From positions 558,001 to 622,000 of the forward strand of contig NZ_CP132294.1 in NCBI RefSeq assembly GCF_030734285.1: a stretch of DNA of 64,000 bases, given 5' to 3'. Shown here one piece after another: positions 1 through 9,499 of the stretch (positions within the stretch are counted from its first letter, which is position 1; each line of letters begins with the position of its first letter). Source of the stretch: Natronococcus sp. AD-5. GTDB taxonomy: Archaea > Halobacteriota > Halobacteria > Halobacteriales > Natrialbaceae. The position numbers and the translations under genes were made by a program. The notes under the pieces are model-generated. The model made no database searches. It was given only the letters and a program-made list of their open reading frames with translations, and was not told where the DNA came from.

Positions 1-179
1 TCGAGACGGACATGACGAGCGATCGGACGCCCGAGGAGAAGGACGAAGAACTGGCCCGAATCCCGGTCGATCGGTACGGACAGCCGGCGGACATCGCCGA
101 CGCGGTTGCGTACCTCCGCGACGCGACGTTCGTCACGGGAGAGACGCTGAACGTGAACGGCGGCGAACTGATGCAGTAG
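1..179 (+). CDS. Short-chain dehydrogenase/reductase, C-terminal fragment
   Basis: The reading frame is open from the window edge to a TAG at 177-179 and gives about 58 residues. The end carries the typical classical SDR (FabG-like) C-terminus: a segment like GQPADIADAVAYL followed by TGETLNVNGGELMQ. This part of the fold shapes the substrate side and the tetramer interface. The Rossmann nucleotide motif and the catalytic Tyr-Lys lie upstream, outside the window, so the substrate cannot be inferred. The family call is secure; the specific reaction is not. Confidence 0.85.
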   Translation, partial: ETDMTSDRTPEEKDEELARIPVDRYGQPADIADAVAYLRDATFVTGETLNVNGGELMQ

Positions 180-275
180 CGTTCGGCGTTCAGTACTAGT
201 AGTTGGTAATACAGTTTCGTTATTCTGATCGAAGTCCGAACTGAATTGCCAGATTCGGTAATTACGTGTCCGAAC

Positions 276-291
276 GTACCGGTTACGGTAC
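276..291. terminator. Small hairpin in the 180-361 intergenic gap
   Basis: GTACCG, a GTTA loop and CGGTAC form a perfect 6-bp stem between the convergent 3' ends of the SDR fragment and the SPW gene. There is no long T tract on either strand. It may be a bidirectional terminator or chance. I see nothing else in this gap. Confidence 0.25.
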
Positions 292-361
292 TGTCCACTC
301 TTCGCCGTCAACAGTCTGGACTGGGTTCCCGGCTCCTCGGGATAAAAAAGTGGGTCGGTAG

Positions 362-799
362 TTACGCCCGAGCGGGGGCGGGCCCGGGAGCATCGGCCCT
401 GCTGTTCGCGTAAGCGCTGTACGCCGAGAGTGCAGTTATGATCAGGCCGCCGCCGGCGGTGGTCATTGCGAGTTCGCTGCTCCCCATCTCGATTACTGCC
501 GGGGAGACGAGCGCCCACAGCCCGAGCAGCGTGGCCAACGACGCGACGGCGACGCTCGCCAGTCGATCCTTCGTTAACCGGTAGAAGTTGTATCCGGCGA
601 GCAGGAAGACCGCCGTCCCGATCATGGTGTCGTTCCAGATCGCCGCCTCCGTGGCCTCGAACATGAACGGGTAGGCTACGAGTCCCAGTCCGGCCAGGGC
701 GACGATCGCGCTTACCCACTGCATCGTGTCCGTGTTGAGGGTATCACGGTCAGCTTCGGTACCGCCGGACGGTTCGGTGTCAGTTGGTGTATTGCTCAT
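362..799 (-). CDS. SPW-repeat membrane protein
   Basis: A 145-residue protein with a short acidic, Thr-rich N-terminus and then four hydrophobic segments, forming two similar halves of two helices each. Each half has a Trp-containing stretch (QWVSAIVALAGLGL and GLWALVSPAVIEM), as in the SPW family of small archaeal and bacterial membrane proteins. The function of the family is unknown. I chose the ATG at 797-799 (MSNTPTDTEP) over the longer frame starting near 883 because the extra residues look non-coding and the acidic start is typical of halophiles. The gene is monocistronic and faces the aminotransferase in the same orientation across a 221-bp gap. Confidence 0.75.
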   Translation of the reverse strand: MSNTPTDTEPSGGTEADRDTLNTDTMQWVSAIVALAGLGLVAYPFMFEATEAAIWNDTMIGTAVFLLAGYNFYRLTKDRLASVAVASLATLLGLWALVSPAVIEMGSSELAMTTAGGGLIITALSAYSAYANSRADAPGPAPARA

Positions 800-800
800 G

Positions 801-812
801 AAGAACGTTCTT
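801..812. promoter_or_regulatory. 12-bp perfect palindrome just upstream of the SPW start
   Basis: AAGAACGTTCTT is a perfect palindrome ending 2 nt before the chosen start codon of the SPW gene. It could be a regulator site or a 5' leader stem. No second copy was noticed in the window, so this is weak. Confidence 0.2.
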
Positions 813-990
813 TTTAGTCGTTGAGAGGACAAAGCAGCGAGGCTTGCACTTGTCGAGAGGTTGTGTAATGGTTGTTCGTTCAATCATCGGTTCTGATCGT
901 ACTGAGCGACGTAACCACGTTTCCTATTCAGGGATACTCGTCCTAAACACGATGGCACGTGTTCCGCCTGTACGCACCTCGAGTTTCACG

Positions 991-1013
991 CGCGGTTTTT
1001 ATTCAAAACCGCG
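991..1013 (-). terminator. Stem-loop downstream of the aminotransferase
   Basis: CGCGGTTTT and AAAACCGCG form a perfect 9-bp inverted repeat around a 5-nt loop. It starts 8 nt beyond the stop codon of the minus-strand aminotransferase. Position and symmetry fit a transcription terminator or a 3'-end stabilising hairpin. Confidence 0.6.
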
Positions 1014-1020
1014 CTACTAT

Positions 1021-2178
1021 CTACTGGTACGTTTCCAGCCCGGCCTCGAGCCGGTCGAACCCCTCGCGGAGGCGTTCGACGGAGTTCGCGAACGACAGTC
1101 GGAGTCGTCCCGGGGCCGTATCGCCGAACCCGTCTCCGGGGGCGAGCACGACGCCGTGTTCCCGCAGCAGGTGTTTCGCCAACGGGAGGCTGTCGTCGTC
1201 GATCCCGGGGTCGAGAAACGCGTAAAACGCGCCCTCCGGTCGCGGGCAGGATACCCCCTCGATCTCCGCGACGCGGTCGACGACGAGGTCTCGACGGCGT
1301 CGAAACTCCCGGTACATCTCCTCGAACGGCTCCTGCGGTCCCGTGAGGGCGGCGATCGCGGCGTGCTGGGCCACGCTCGAGGCGCAGGCGGTCGTCGACT
1401 CGTGGACCTTCACCACCTCGTCGACGAGGTGGTCATCGCCGGCGAGCCAGCCCAGGCGCCAGCCGGTCATCGCGTACGCCTTCGAGCAGGAGCCGACGGT
1501 CAACACGTGGTCGGGATTGCCGGTGTACGACGCGATTCCCTCGGGTTCGCCGTCGTAGGTGAGTCCGAGGTACACCTCGTCGGCGATCACGTAGGCGTCG
1601 TGATCGGCGGCGGCCTCGACGACCGCGCGGCACTCGTCGGGATCGAACACGCGACCGGTCGGGTTCGACGGCGTCGCGAGCACGACCGCCGCGGTGTCGT
1701 CGCCCATCGCCTCGATCACGCGATCGGCCTCGAGGGCGAACCCCGACTCGGCCGGCATCGGCACCTCGCGAAACGAGCCGTTCGCGAGCAGCGCCTGCGT
1801 CTCGTAGTTCGGCCACGTCGGCCCCGGGACGAGCAGTTCCTCGCCCGGGGCGACCGTCGCCAGGACCGCCAGGTGGAGCGCCTCCATTCCGCCGGTGGTG
1901 ACGACGATCTCATCGGGGTCGTGGCTGACGCCGAAGCTGTCGGCCAAGGTGTCGCTGATCGCGCGCCGACACGCCGGGAGTCCGGCGTTCGAGGTGTAGT
2001 GGGTCTCCCCCTCGCGGGCGGCGCGTGCGGCCGCGTCGACGACGTGTTCCGGCGTGTCGAAGTCGGGTTCGCCGACCTCGAGTCGGACGAGGTCCCCGTC
2101 GTGGCGTTCCGCGAGATCGAACATGACGCGGATGCTCGAGCGTTCGGCCCGGCGAACGCGCTCCGTCGGTGTAGGCAT
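1021..2178 (-). CDS. Pyridoxal-phosphate aminotransferase, class I/II
   Basis: A 385-residue fold-type I aminotransferase, the usual length for the aspartate/aromatic aminotransferase subgroup Igamma. The motifs are in order: TTGGMEALHLAV for cofactor phosphate binding, SNPTGRVFD, the ADEVY segment whose Asp contacts the pyridine nitrogen, SCSKAYAMTGWRLGW with the Schiff-base Lys, and a late RLRLSFANS whose Arg binds the substrate carboxylate. Substrate specificity cannot be read from sequence; aspartate, aromatic and alanine-type activities all occur in this subgroup. The start at 2178 has a weak TATA-like CCTTTTGA about 27 nt upstream, consistent with a leaderless message. It is divergent from the histidine kinase. 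Confidence 0.9.
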   Translation of the reverse strand: MPTPTERVRRAERSSIRVMFDLAERHDGDLVRLEVGEPDFDTPEHVVDAAARAAREGETHYTSNAGLPACRRAISDTLADSFGVSHDPDEIVVTTGGMEALHLAVLATVAPGEELLVPGPTWPNYETQALLANGSFREVPMPAESGFALEADRVIEAMGDDTAAVVLATPSNPTGRVFDPDECRAVVEAAADHDAYVIADEVYLGLTYDGEPEGIASYTGNPDHVLTVGSCSKAYAMTGWRLGWLAGDDHLVDEVVKVHESTTACASSVAQHAAIAALTGPQEPFEEMYREFRRRRDLVVDRVAEIEGVSCPRPEGAFYAFLDPGIDDDSLPLAKHLLREHGVVLAPGDGFGDTAPGRLRLSFANSVERLREGFDRLEAGLETYQ

Positions 2179-2432
2179 ACGCTACAAAGAGGGATCTCCG
2201 TCAAAAGGGGTCGGATGGCGGAAATCGCTGCAGCACGCGCGATCGGCGGTCGCCGGAACGATCGCCGGAGACCGTCGCGATCGAAACGTGAGAAAACCGT
2301 CCGTCGACGACGGAGGCGTCTCCACAGGTACGACCGCGAGCGGGCCCGCGGGGACGACTCCGAGTCGGCTGCTCGTTGCGCGCTCGAGCGACGAGCGGAC
2401 GCGGCGACTCGTTGTATTACGAGCCCCGGAGT

Positions 2433-2439
2433 ATTTATT
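2433..2439 (+). promoter_or_regulatory. TATA-like box for the histidine kinase
   Basis: ATTTATT lies about 29 nt upstream of the ATG at 2465 in otherwise GC-rich sequence. This is the spacing expected for a leaderless haloarchaeal transcript, and it supports the 2465 start over the upstream in-frame extension. Confidence 0.55.
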
Positions 2440-2464
2440 CAGGTTGAGTTACTCGTACGAACAT

Positions 2465-5400
2465 ATGAGTGAACGAGCGGACGCCACCGATCAGGACTTC
2501 TGGGCAGACGCGGATGGTGGCCGGGCGCCTCAGCGCTATCGAACGCTCGTCAACGCGATCGACGACGGCATTTACCAGCTCGACGCCGACGGGTGCGTTC
2601 TCGCCGTCAACGACCCCATCGTCGAGATGACCGGGTACGCGCGCGAGGAGCTTCTCAGCGAATCGGTCGCGCCGCTTCTCGAGGACGACGACGTCGACCG
2701 GATCGAACGGGAGATCCGCGACCGCCTCGCGAGCGACGAGTACCGGAGCGATCCGCTCGAGTTCGCGGTACGGACGGCGGACGGCGAGACGACCCCCTGC
2801 GAACTGAATCTGAGCCTCCTCGTCGAAGAGGAAACGTTCCAGGGGACCGTCGGCATCGTTCGCGACGTCAGCGATCGGAAGCGGACGGAACGCGAGCTCC
2901 GCGAGCGCGAAGCCCAGCTCGAGCGCGAGCGGAACCTGACCGACCGAATCGTCGAGGCCAGTCCCGTCGGCATCGGAGTTTTCGACCGCGACGGGGAGAT
3001 CACGCGGATCAACGAACGCGGACGGGAGCTTCTCGACATCGACGACGTGGGGACCTACAACCCGCCGGAGCGGCCGACGTACGACGAGGACGGCGCGCGG
3101 ATTCCGTTCGACGAGCACCCGCCCGCCCGAGCGCTGGAGACGGGAGAGCCGGTCGAAGACCGGGTGTTGCGTGTCGAACGACCGGATGGCAACCACCGCT
3201 GGCTGTCGGTTAACGCGACGCCGGTGCTGACCGACGAGGAAACGATCGATCGCATCGTGACGACCGGACGGGACGTCACGGCTCTCAAAGAGCGCGAACG
3301 TCGGCTCGAACGGCGTGCGGACGAGATGTCCACGGAACTGGACGAAATCTACGGACGGATCACCGACGGGGTGATCGCCCTGAACGAGGCGTGGGAGTTC
3401 ACCCACGCCAACGAGCGCGCCGAGCGAATTCTCGGCGTCGACCGGAAAGCGCTGCTGGGATCGAACATCTGGGAACGCTTCCCCGAAGTCGTCGGAACCG
3501 CGTTCGAGGAGCGCTACCGAGAGGCGATGGAAACGCAGAAGCCGTGCTCGTTCGAGGAGTATCATCAGCCGGACGAGGCCTGGTACGAGGAGCACGTTTA
3601 CCCCTCGGAGACCGGCCTGTCGGTCTACTTTCGGGACGTCATCGAGCGCAAGGAGCGCGAGCGGGACCTCGAGTTAGTCCGACGGCTGCTCGATCACTCC
3701 ACCGACAGCGTATTCGTAATCGACTCGGAAACGGGGGACTTCGTAGACGCCAACGATACCGCCTGTCGCCGGCGTGGCTACTCCCGGGCGGAGCTTCTGG
3801 AGCTATCGGTCCCCGATATCGAAGCGAACCTCTCCGACGGCGAAGCGTGGCGGTCCTTCGTCGAAGGGCTGAAAGCCGCGGGACAGACCACGTTCGACGG
3901 CACTCACAGACGGAAGGACGGTTCCACGTACCCCGTGGAAGTCAACGCCTCTTACGTCGCCCTGGACCGGGAGTACGTGTTCGCTATCGCCCGCGACGTT
4001 ACCGAACGCAGGGAGTTCGAGGCGATGCTCACGGGACTGCACGACTCGTCTCGGCGGTTTTTGACCACCGAAACGAAGGCCGACATCAGCGATACCGTCG
4101 TCGACACGGCGTCGGACGTGCTCGAGCTTCCCTACGTCACGTGCTATCACTACGATGCCGACCGGGACGTGTTGACTCCGGACGCTCACTCGCGGAACGC
4201 GGACGTTCCCGCCCGGCAGTTCTCCGAACTGCGAGCGACCGGGGATAGTCGCGCCGCGGAGGTCTTCGAGGAGGGCGAACTCTACCAGTACGACGCGGAA
4301 ACCGAGCCGCCTCGAGTTTGGGTAGACGCGAGCGAGATCGAGATGCGAAGCGGGCTGTTCGTGCCGATAGGCGAACACGGCGTCGTCGTCGCCGGCGCGC
4401 GTACGGTCGGCGGGATCGACGACAAACGGCGACAGCTCGTCGAGATCCTGGCTACGAACGCGCAATCGGCGTACGACCGCGTCGAGCGCGAGCAGTACGT
4501 TCGCGACGCCAAGACGCAACTCGAGGCCGCGACCGAAGCCGGCGCCGTCGGCACCTGGGAGTGGCACGTCCCCGAGGATCGGTTCGTCACGGGCCGATCG
4601 TTCGCCGAGACGTTCGGGGTCGACCCCGACGCCGAGAGGGAGGGCGTCTCGCTCGAGCAGTTCTTCTCGGCCGTCCACGAGGGCGACCGCGAGCGGGTCA
4701 GACGACAGATCGAAGACGCGGTCGAGTCCTGCGGCGAGTACGAGGCGGAGTACCGCGTCCGAAACGACGACGGCGAGCTTCGCTGGGTCGTGGCTCGCGG
4801 CCACGTCGAGTGCGACGAGGACGGCGACCCGACGACGTTCCCCGGCTCGCTCGTCGACATCACGGAGCGCAAACGGACGGAAAAGGAACTCGAGGAGCAC
4901 AGGCGCCAGCTCGAGACGCTGTTCGAGGTCCTGCCCGTGGGCATCGTCGTCGCGGAGAAGGACGGAAAACTCGTCGACGCCAACAAGACGGTCAAGGAGC
5001 TCTGGGGCGGCGACGTCTTCGACGCGGAGTGCATCGCCGACTACGACCGCTATCGGGGCTGGTGGGCGGACACGGGCGAGTTGGTCGAACCCGAGGAGTG
5101 GACCCTGGCTCGCGTCCTCGAGGGCGAAGAAATCACCGAGCCCGACGTCTGCGAGATCGAGACCACCGACGGGGAGCGTCGGATCACCATGTTACACGGG
5201 ATGCCGATCCGAGACGCGAGCGGCGAGATCACCCGCGGGGTCGTCACGCAGACCGACATCACCGAGCGCCGGCGGTACCGGCGGCAACTCGAGGAGTCGA
5301 ACGAACGGCTCGAACAGTTCGCGTACGCCGCCTCCCACGACCTCCGGGAGCCGCTGCGGATGGTCTCGAGCTACCTCCAGCTGATCGAAAACCGGTACGC

Positions 5401-5968
5401 CGACGAACTCGACGAGGAGGGCCGGGAATTCCTCGAGTTCGCCGTCGACGGCGCCGACCGGATGAACGCGATGATCGACGGGCTGCTCGAGTACTCGCGC
5501 GTCGAAACGCGGGGGGATCCGTTCGAGCCTACCGAACTGGACGAAGTGCTCGCGGAGGCGACGCAGGATCTGCAGCTAAAGATCGACGAGTCCGACGCCG
5601 AGATCACCGCCGAGGCGCTTCCCCGCGTCGAAGGCGACCCCAGCCAGTTACGGCAACTGGTCCAGAATCTGCTCGACAACGCGCTCGAGTACAGCGGCGA
5701 TGACCCCCCGCGGGTACACGTCTCGGCGGAGCGCGACGGGCCGGCGTGGATCGTCTCGGTTCGCGACGAGGGGATCGGCATCGATCCGGACGACCGGGGG
5801 CGGATCTTCGAGGTGTTCCAGCGGCTTCACAGCCACGAGGAGTACGACGGGACCGGCATCGGCCTCGCGCTCTGCAAGCGGATCGTCGAGCGCCACGACG
5901 GCGAGATCTGGGTCGACTCCGAACCCGGCGACGGGACGACGTTCTCGTTCCGTCTGCCGGCCGAGTAG
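2465..5968 (+). CDS. Multi-PAS/GAF sensor histidine kinase, cytoplasmic
   Basis: A 1167-residue soluble kinase with no transmembrane segment. Four PAS domains fill roughly residues 20-520. They are separated by short charged coiled coils ending in DxxxRK-type motifs such as DVSDRKRTEREL. A GAF-like domain follows at about 525-690, then two more PAS domains at about 695-940. The HisKA domain has its phospho-acceptor in SHDLREPLRM (His958). The HATPase domain shows NLLDNALEYS (N box), DEGIGIDP (G1) and GTGIGLALCKRI (G2). The SHDLREP type is common in haloarchaeal and bacteriophytochrome-like kinases. Such kinases often sense redox, small ligands or light-related signals, but no cofactor site is evident. 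The start follows the TATA-like box; the frame is open further upstream but reads as non-coding. No response regulator is adjacent. Confidence 0.9.
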   Translation: MSERADATDQDFWADADGGRAPQRYRTLVNAIDDGIYQLDADGCVLAVNDPIVEMTGYAREELLSESVAPLLEDDDVDRIEREIRDRLASDEYRSDPLEFAVRTADGETTPCELNLSLLVEEETFQGTVGIVRDVSDRKRTERELREREAQLERERNLTDRIVEASPVGIGVFDRDGEITRINERGRELLDIDDVGTYNPPERPTYDEDGARIPFDEHPPARALETGEPVEDRVLRVERPDGNHRWLSVNATPVLTDEETIDRIVTTGRDVTALKERERRLERRADEMSTELDEIYGRITDGVIALNEAWEFTHANERAERILGVDRKALLGSNIWERFPEVVGTAFEERYREAMETQKPCSFEEYHQPDEAWYEEHVYPSETGLSVYFRDVIERKERERDLELVRRLLDHSTDSVFVIDSETGDFVDANDTACRRRGYSRAELLELSVPDIEANLSDGEAWRSFVEGLKAAGQTTFDGTHRRKDGSTYPVEVNASYVALDREYVFAIARDVTERREFEAMLTGLHDSSRRFLTTETKADISDTVVDTASDVLELPYVTCYHYDADRDVLTPDAHSRNADVPARQFSELRATGDSRAAEVFEEGELYQYDAETEPPRVWVDASEIEMRSGLFVPIGEHGVVVAGARTVGGIDDKRRQLVEILATNAQSAYDRVEREQYVRDAKTQLEAATEAGAVGTWEWHVPEDRFVTGRSFAETFGVDPDAEREGVSLEQFFSAVHEGDRERVRRQIEDAVESCGEYEAEYRVRNDDGELRWVVARGHVECDEDGDPTTFPGSLVDITERKRTEKELEEHRRQLETLFEVLPVGIVVAEKDGKLVDANKTVKELWGGDVFDAECIADYDRYRGWWADTGELVEPEEWTLARVLEGEEITEPDVCEIETTDGERRITMLHGMPIRDASGEITRGVVTQTDITERRRYRRQLEESNERLEQFAYAASHDLREPLRMVSSYLQLIENRYADELDEEGREFLEFAVDGADRMNAMIDGLLEYSRVETRGDPFEPTELDEVLAEATQDLQLKIDESDAEITAEALPRVEGDPSQLRQLVQNLLDNALEYSGDDPPRVHVSAERDGPAWIVSVRDEGIGIDPDDRGRIFEVFQRLHSHEEYDGTGIGLALCKRIVERHDGEIWVDSEPGDGTTFSFRLPAE

Positions 5969-6032
5969 CTGCACCATCGGTGACGAACCGGAAAACTCGG
6001 TCCGCTCGGTGCCCGTCGAGCGAATCGCCGCC

Positions 6033-6674
6033 TTACTCCTCGGGGGGCTCGTCGATCAGGACGACCGCCTCGCCGTCGATCACCGTCTCGTCGTCCGAAC
6101 GCACCGTCGTCCGGAGCCGGTAGCGATTGCCGCCGAGCGACTCGACGATCTCGCAGTCGGCGGTGACCGTCGCGCCGACCTCGACCGGCGCCTGGAACTC
6201 GAGGTCCTGCGAGAGATAGATCGTCAGCCCCGGGAAGCGCGCCAGCGCCGCGCTGATGGTGCCGGCGACGAGCGTCCCGTGGGCGATCGGCCCACCGAAC
6301 TGGGTTTCCTCGGCGAACGACTCCTCCAAGTGCAGCCGATTGGTGTCCCCGGAGATCTGGGCGAACGCCGAGACGTCGGTCTCGTCGACGGGTTTGGTGA
6401 ACCGGACGTAGTCGCCGACGTCGAGATCCTCGAGCGTGTCGGCCGAGCGTTCTATCGACCACTCGGCGTCACCGTACGCGACTTCGTCGACGGACGGCGA
6501 TTCGGTCGTCGAGCGCTCGTCGCTCGACTCTCGAGCGTCGGACAGTCCCATCGCCGCCAGGAACGCGTTGTTGGCTTCGACGTAGCTGTTGACGACGTGT
6601 TGAGAAATGTTCGCCCAGCGTTCGGTACTCGGTACGGAATCGGCGGAGTCAGTCGGTGTCGGCTTACTACTCAT
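6033..6674 (-). CDS. MaoC-like (R)-enoyl-CoA hydratase with helical N-terminal extension
   Basis: A 213-residue protein. Residues from about 80 onward form a MaoC/PhaJ hotdog domain, with FAQISGDTNRLHLEESFAEE supplying the catalytic Asp/His pair of the hydratase-2 motif and PIAHGTLVAGTI closing the site. The family hydrates trans-2-enoyl-CoA to (R)-3-hydroxyacyl-CoA, often feeding polyhydroxyalkanoate synthesis. The first 75 residues are an extra region with a helical segment (WANISQHVVNSYVEANNAF) that resembles phasin or PhaE-type helices; that resemblance is an impression, not an alignment. No PHA synthase is in the window. It is convergent with the kinase gene. Confidence 0.8.
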   Translation of the reverse strand: MSSKPTPTDSADSVPSTERWANISQHVVNSYVEANNAFLAAMGLSDARESSDERSTTESPSVDEVAYGDAEWSIERSADTLEDLDVGDYVRFTKPVDETDVSAFAQISGDTNRLHLEESFAEETQFGGPIAHGTLVAGTISAALARFPGLTIYLSQDLEFQAPVEVGATVTADCEIVESLGGNRYRLRTTVRSDDETVIDGEAVVLIDEPPEE

Positions 6675-6860
6675 TGGTTTTCGAATTGTGTCGGCGTCTC
6701 GGTAGAGCTGACGGACCGGCGGGCTAAACCGGGGATCGATCCAATGCTACTAGCACGGCAGTCCTCTTGGTGTCACTGCCAAACCATGTTGGTCAGAGAC
6801 TCGCGAACGTCACGTACGGGTACGCTTCGTTCCCGGAACCGTGCGGTATCCGTCTCGCGG

Positions 6861-7688
6861 TTACGTCGGGGAGAGCCGATCGAGGAACGACGCGCCGGCG
6901 TCGTTGAACGCCCGCGGCCGATCCTGATTGACGAGGTGCCCCGATCCGGGCAGCTCGAGCCAGGCGCCGTCGTCGACCTCCGCGGCGATCTCGCGCCCCT
7001 GTCGCTTGACCGGCGGCGCTTCCTGGTCGCCGTGAACGACGAGCGTCGGCGTTTCGACGTGGGTCAGCGCCGGCGGCTCGAACCGGTAGAGCGCGCCGAA
7101 CACCTTCCGGAACTCCGCTCGCGAAACGTCGCCGACGGCTTCCATCGCGTCCGCTCGAACCCGGGGGTCGACCGACAGCCACTGCTCGCCGGTCGCCGCC
7201 CGGATCGAACACAGCATCGATCGGAACGTCGTCTCGGGACCCACCATCGATAGCGACGCCGCGATCCCCGGCAGCGGCGACAGGAACGGCTTCGTCCCCG
7301 GCGGCAGTTCGACGGGGGGCATCGACCGGACGGCCCCGCCGAGGATCGCGCCCGCCGCGCGCTCCGGGTGCCGATCGAGGTACCGCTGGACGACCATCGA
7401 CCCCAGCGAGAGCCCGCAGAGGATCGGCCGCTCGAGGTCGAGGTGCTCGAGCAGCGCCTCGAGGTCGTCCGTAAAGAGGTCGATCGAGTACCGGTCCGGA
7501 TCGGTCGCGCCGGTTCGGCCGTGCCCGCGGACGTCGAGCGTGACCGTTCGGTAGTCGGCCGCGAAGCGTTCGACCTGCGGCCGCCAGGCGCGGCCGTTCA
7601 TCCAGCCGCCGTGGACGAAGACCAGCGGCGGACCGTCGCCGCGAGCGTCGTACCAGAGGGCGCCGTTCTCGAGCGGGAGTTCTGCCAT
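6861..7688 (-). CDS. Alpha/beta-fold hydrolase
   Basis: A 275-residue protein with the full alpha/beta-hydrolase layout: an oxyanion HGG near the N-terminus (VFVHGGWMNGRAW), the nucleophile elbow GLSLGSM with Ser, a late acid in VVHGDQEAP, and the catalytic His in GSGHLVNQDRP. Length and motifs match the MhpC/esterase-like group. The substrate is unknown; carboxylesterase, lactonase and C-C hydrolase activities are all possible. It is transcribed in the same direction as the MaoC gene 186 bp downstream, but the gap makes a shared operon uncertain. Confidence 0.85.
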   Translation of the reverse strand: MAELPLENGALWYDARGDGPPLVFVHGGWMNGRAWRPQVERFAADYRTVTLDVRGHGRTGATDPDRYSIDLFTDDLEALLEHLDLERPILCGLSLGSMVVQRYLDRHPERAAGAILGGAVRSMPPVELPPGTKPFLSPLPGIAASLSMVGPETTFRSMLCSIRAATGEQWLSVDPRVRADAMEAVGDVSRAEFRKVFGALYRFEPPALTHVETPTLVVHGDQEAPPVKRQGREIAAEVDDGAWLELPGSGHLVNQDRPRAFNDAGASFLDRLSPT

Positions 7689-7796
7689 GGATACTTCCTG
7701 GAGACGGTCGCTAATAGACCTCCGGTCTGCAGCGCAGGTCGAGAACGAACAAAGGGGATGACCGGAGCGTGCTCGAGCGACGTCGTCTCTCGATCC

Positions 7797-9386
7797 TTAC
7801 GAGCGGTCCCGGTCGGCGCCGATCCAGCGCTGCCAGAAAGTCTCGAACTCCGAGTCGTCCTCGGCCAGGCGTTCCCACTGCGCGAGGCCGCGCTCCTCGC
7901 GCGTGCCGGGGACGGTGTTGTCGAGCAGGAGGGCCGCCAGGCCGCCGACGGCCATCCCCGTCGAGCCGACGATGAAGACCGAGTCCGCGACGGCCTGGGC
8001 CGCGGCCTCGATCCAGCCGGCGAGGGCGGTTCCCGCGATTGGATCCGCCTCGAGCAGCGGCGCGATCGTCGCCGCGAGGTCGATCGCCGCGCGGAACTCG
8101 AGCGGGCCGCCGAAGTTCGCCATGTACTCGGGGATGGCGAGCCCGACGAACATGGCGAAGCCGATGATGAATACGTTTCTCGAGGAGTCTAAGTCGACGT
8201 GTTTCAGGTTCGAGATGCCGACCGCGACGATCTGGCCGAACATCGCGACGAAGAGGCCGCCGATGATCGGATCGGGAATGGTCGCGATGAGTTGCCCGAA
8301 GTAGCCGACGAAGCCGACGACCAGCATGATGGCGGCGCCGATCTGGACGACGTACCGCGAGGCGACGCCGGTCAGTCCGATGGCGCCGATGTTCTCCGAG
8401 TAGGAGGTCGAGCCGCCGGTGCCCATGATTCCGGAGAAGACGTTCATCAGCCCCTCCATCCCGATCCCGTGGTTGATCCGCTTCTCGCTCGGCGCCGCGG
8501 CGCCGGTCAGGTTCGCCACCGCGTAGTAGTCGCCGATGCTCTCGACGATCGAGGCGAGCACGCCGGCGATCATCCCGATGACGAACGCCGTCGTCACCTC
8601 CGGCGTTCCCCACTGGAACGGGTGAATCGGCAGGAGGAGTTGCGCGTCCGCGACGTCTCCGAGGGGGACGTATCCCGGATGGCCGGTGCCGAGCGCTCCC
8701 AGTGCGGAGAGCGCCGCGGCGACGAGCCAGGCGATGACGAGCGCCAGAATCACGGGGTAGAGCCGGAACGCCCTGTGTTTAACCTCGAGGTACTGCGAGA
8801 AGAGGAGGATGAGCCCGAGCGTCAGACCGAGCAGCCACCAGCTCTGGTCGGGGCCGGTGATCTGCGGGGCGTCGAACAGCGCCAGGCCGATCAGCGCGAT
8901 CGTCGGTGCGATAGCGACCGGCGAGAGGAACCGCCGGAGCTTCCCGACCAGGCCGAAGTAGCCGAGCGCGACCTGGACGGTCGCGGCGACGATGATCGCC
9001 CCCTGTAACTGGACGAGCGCGGCCTGCCAGTCGGTTCCCGGACCCGCGTCGCCGGCGGTAACGACGAAGACGATGGCGAGCGCGGGTGCGAGCATCGAGA
9101 ACGGCGCCCCCTGGACGATCGGATACCGGTTGCCGAGCGTCGTCTGGGCGAGCGTCGCGATGCCGGAGACGACGAAGAAGGTTCCGACGAACTGCGCGGT
9201 GACGCCGGGCGGCATTCCCATCGCATCGGCGAGCAGCAGGGGAACTGCGATGTTCGCCCCGACCATCGTGAGGTAGTGTTGTACCCCGAGGACGACCGAT
9301 TCGTCCAGCGGCGGTCGGTCGTCGATGTCGTACTCGATACCGCGTCCGGGGTCCTCCGCGGTCGCGGCTGACTCGTCTGCAGTCAT
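7797..9386 (-). CDS. NCS2-family nucleobase (uracil/xanthine) permease
   Basis: A 529-residue membrane transporter with about 12-14 hydrophobic segments. It carries signature stretches of the nucleobase-cation symporter-2 family: a start like LGVQHYLTMVGANIAVPLLL with the conserved QHxx motif in helix 1, and an IGDYYAV segment followed by GMEGLMNVFSGIMG. Uracil, xanthine or uric acid are the usual substrates, imported with protons or sodium. The short acidic N-terminal tail is typical of halophiles. No purine or pyrimidine catabolic gene is adjacent, so substrate choice stays open. Confidence 0.9.
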   Translation of the reverse strand: MTADESAATAEDPGRGIEYDIDDRPPLDESVVLGVQHYLTMVGANIAVPLLLADAMGMPPGVTAQFVGTFFVVSGIATLAQTTLGNRYPIVQGAPFSMLAPALAIVFVVTAGDAGPGTDWQAALVQLQGAIIVAATVQVALGYFGLVGKLRRFLSPVAIAPTIALIGLALFDAPQITGPDQSWWLLGLTLGLILLFSQYLEVKHRAFRLYPVILALVIAWLVAAALSALGALGTGHPGYVPLGDVADAQLLLPIHPFQWGTPEVTTAFVIGMIAGVLASIVESIGDYYAVANLTGAAAPSEKRINHGIGMEGLMNVFSGIMGTGGSTSYSENIGAIGLTGVASRYVVQIGAAIMLVVGFVGYFGQLIATIPDPIIGGLFVAMFGQIVAVGISNLKHVDLDSSRNVFIIGFAMFVGLAIPEYMANFGGPLEFRAAIDLAATIAPLLEADPIAGTALAGWIEAAAQAVADSVFIVGSTGMAVGGLAALLLDNTVPGTREERGLAQWERLAEDDSEFETFWQRWIGADRDRS

Positions 9387-9499
9387 TCGTCGTCGGATAA
9401 CGGGAGAGCCCGCTCAAATGGGTGTTGATCCGTTTCCGTACCGCCGATGTCGTCGATTGCGGATCGGCGCGATCCGCCTCGCGGTCGCGCCTCAGCCCC

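Noticed and set aside
844-2472. Long plus-strand frame opposite the aminotransferase
   Set aside because: It mirrors the minus-strand gene, shows no domain, and is explained by high GC with few stop codons.
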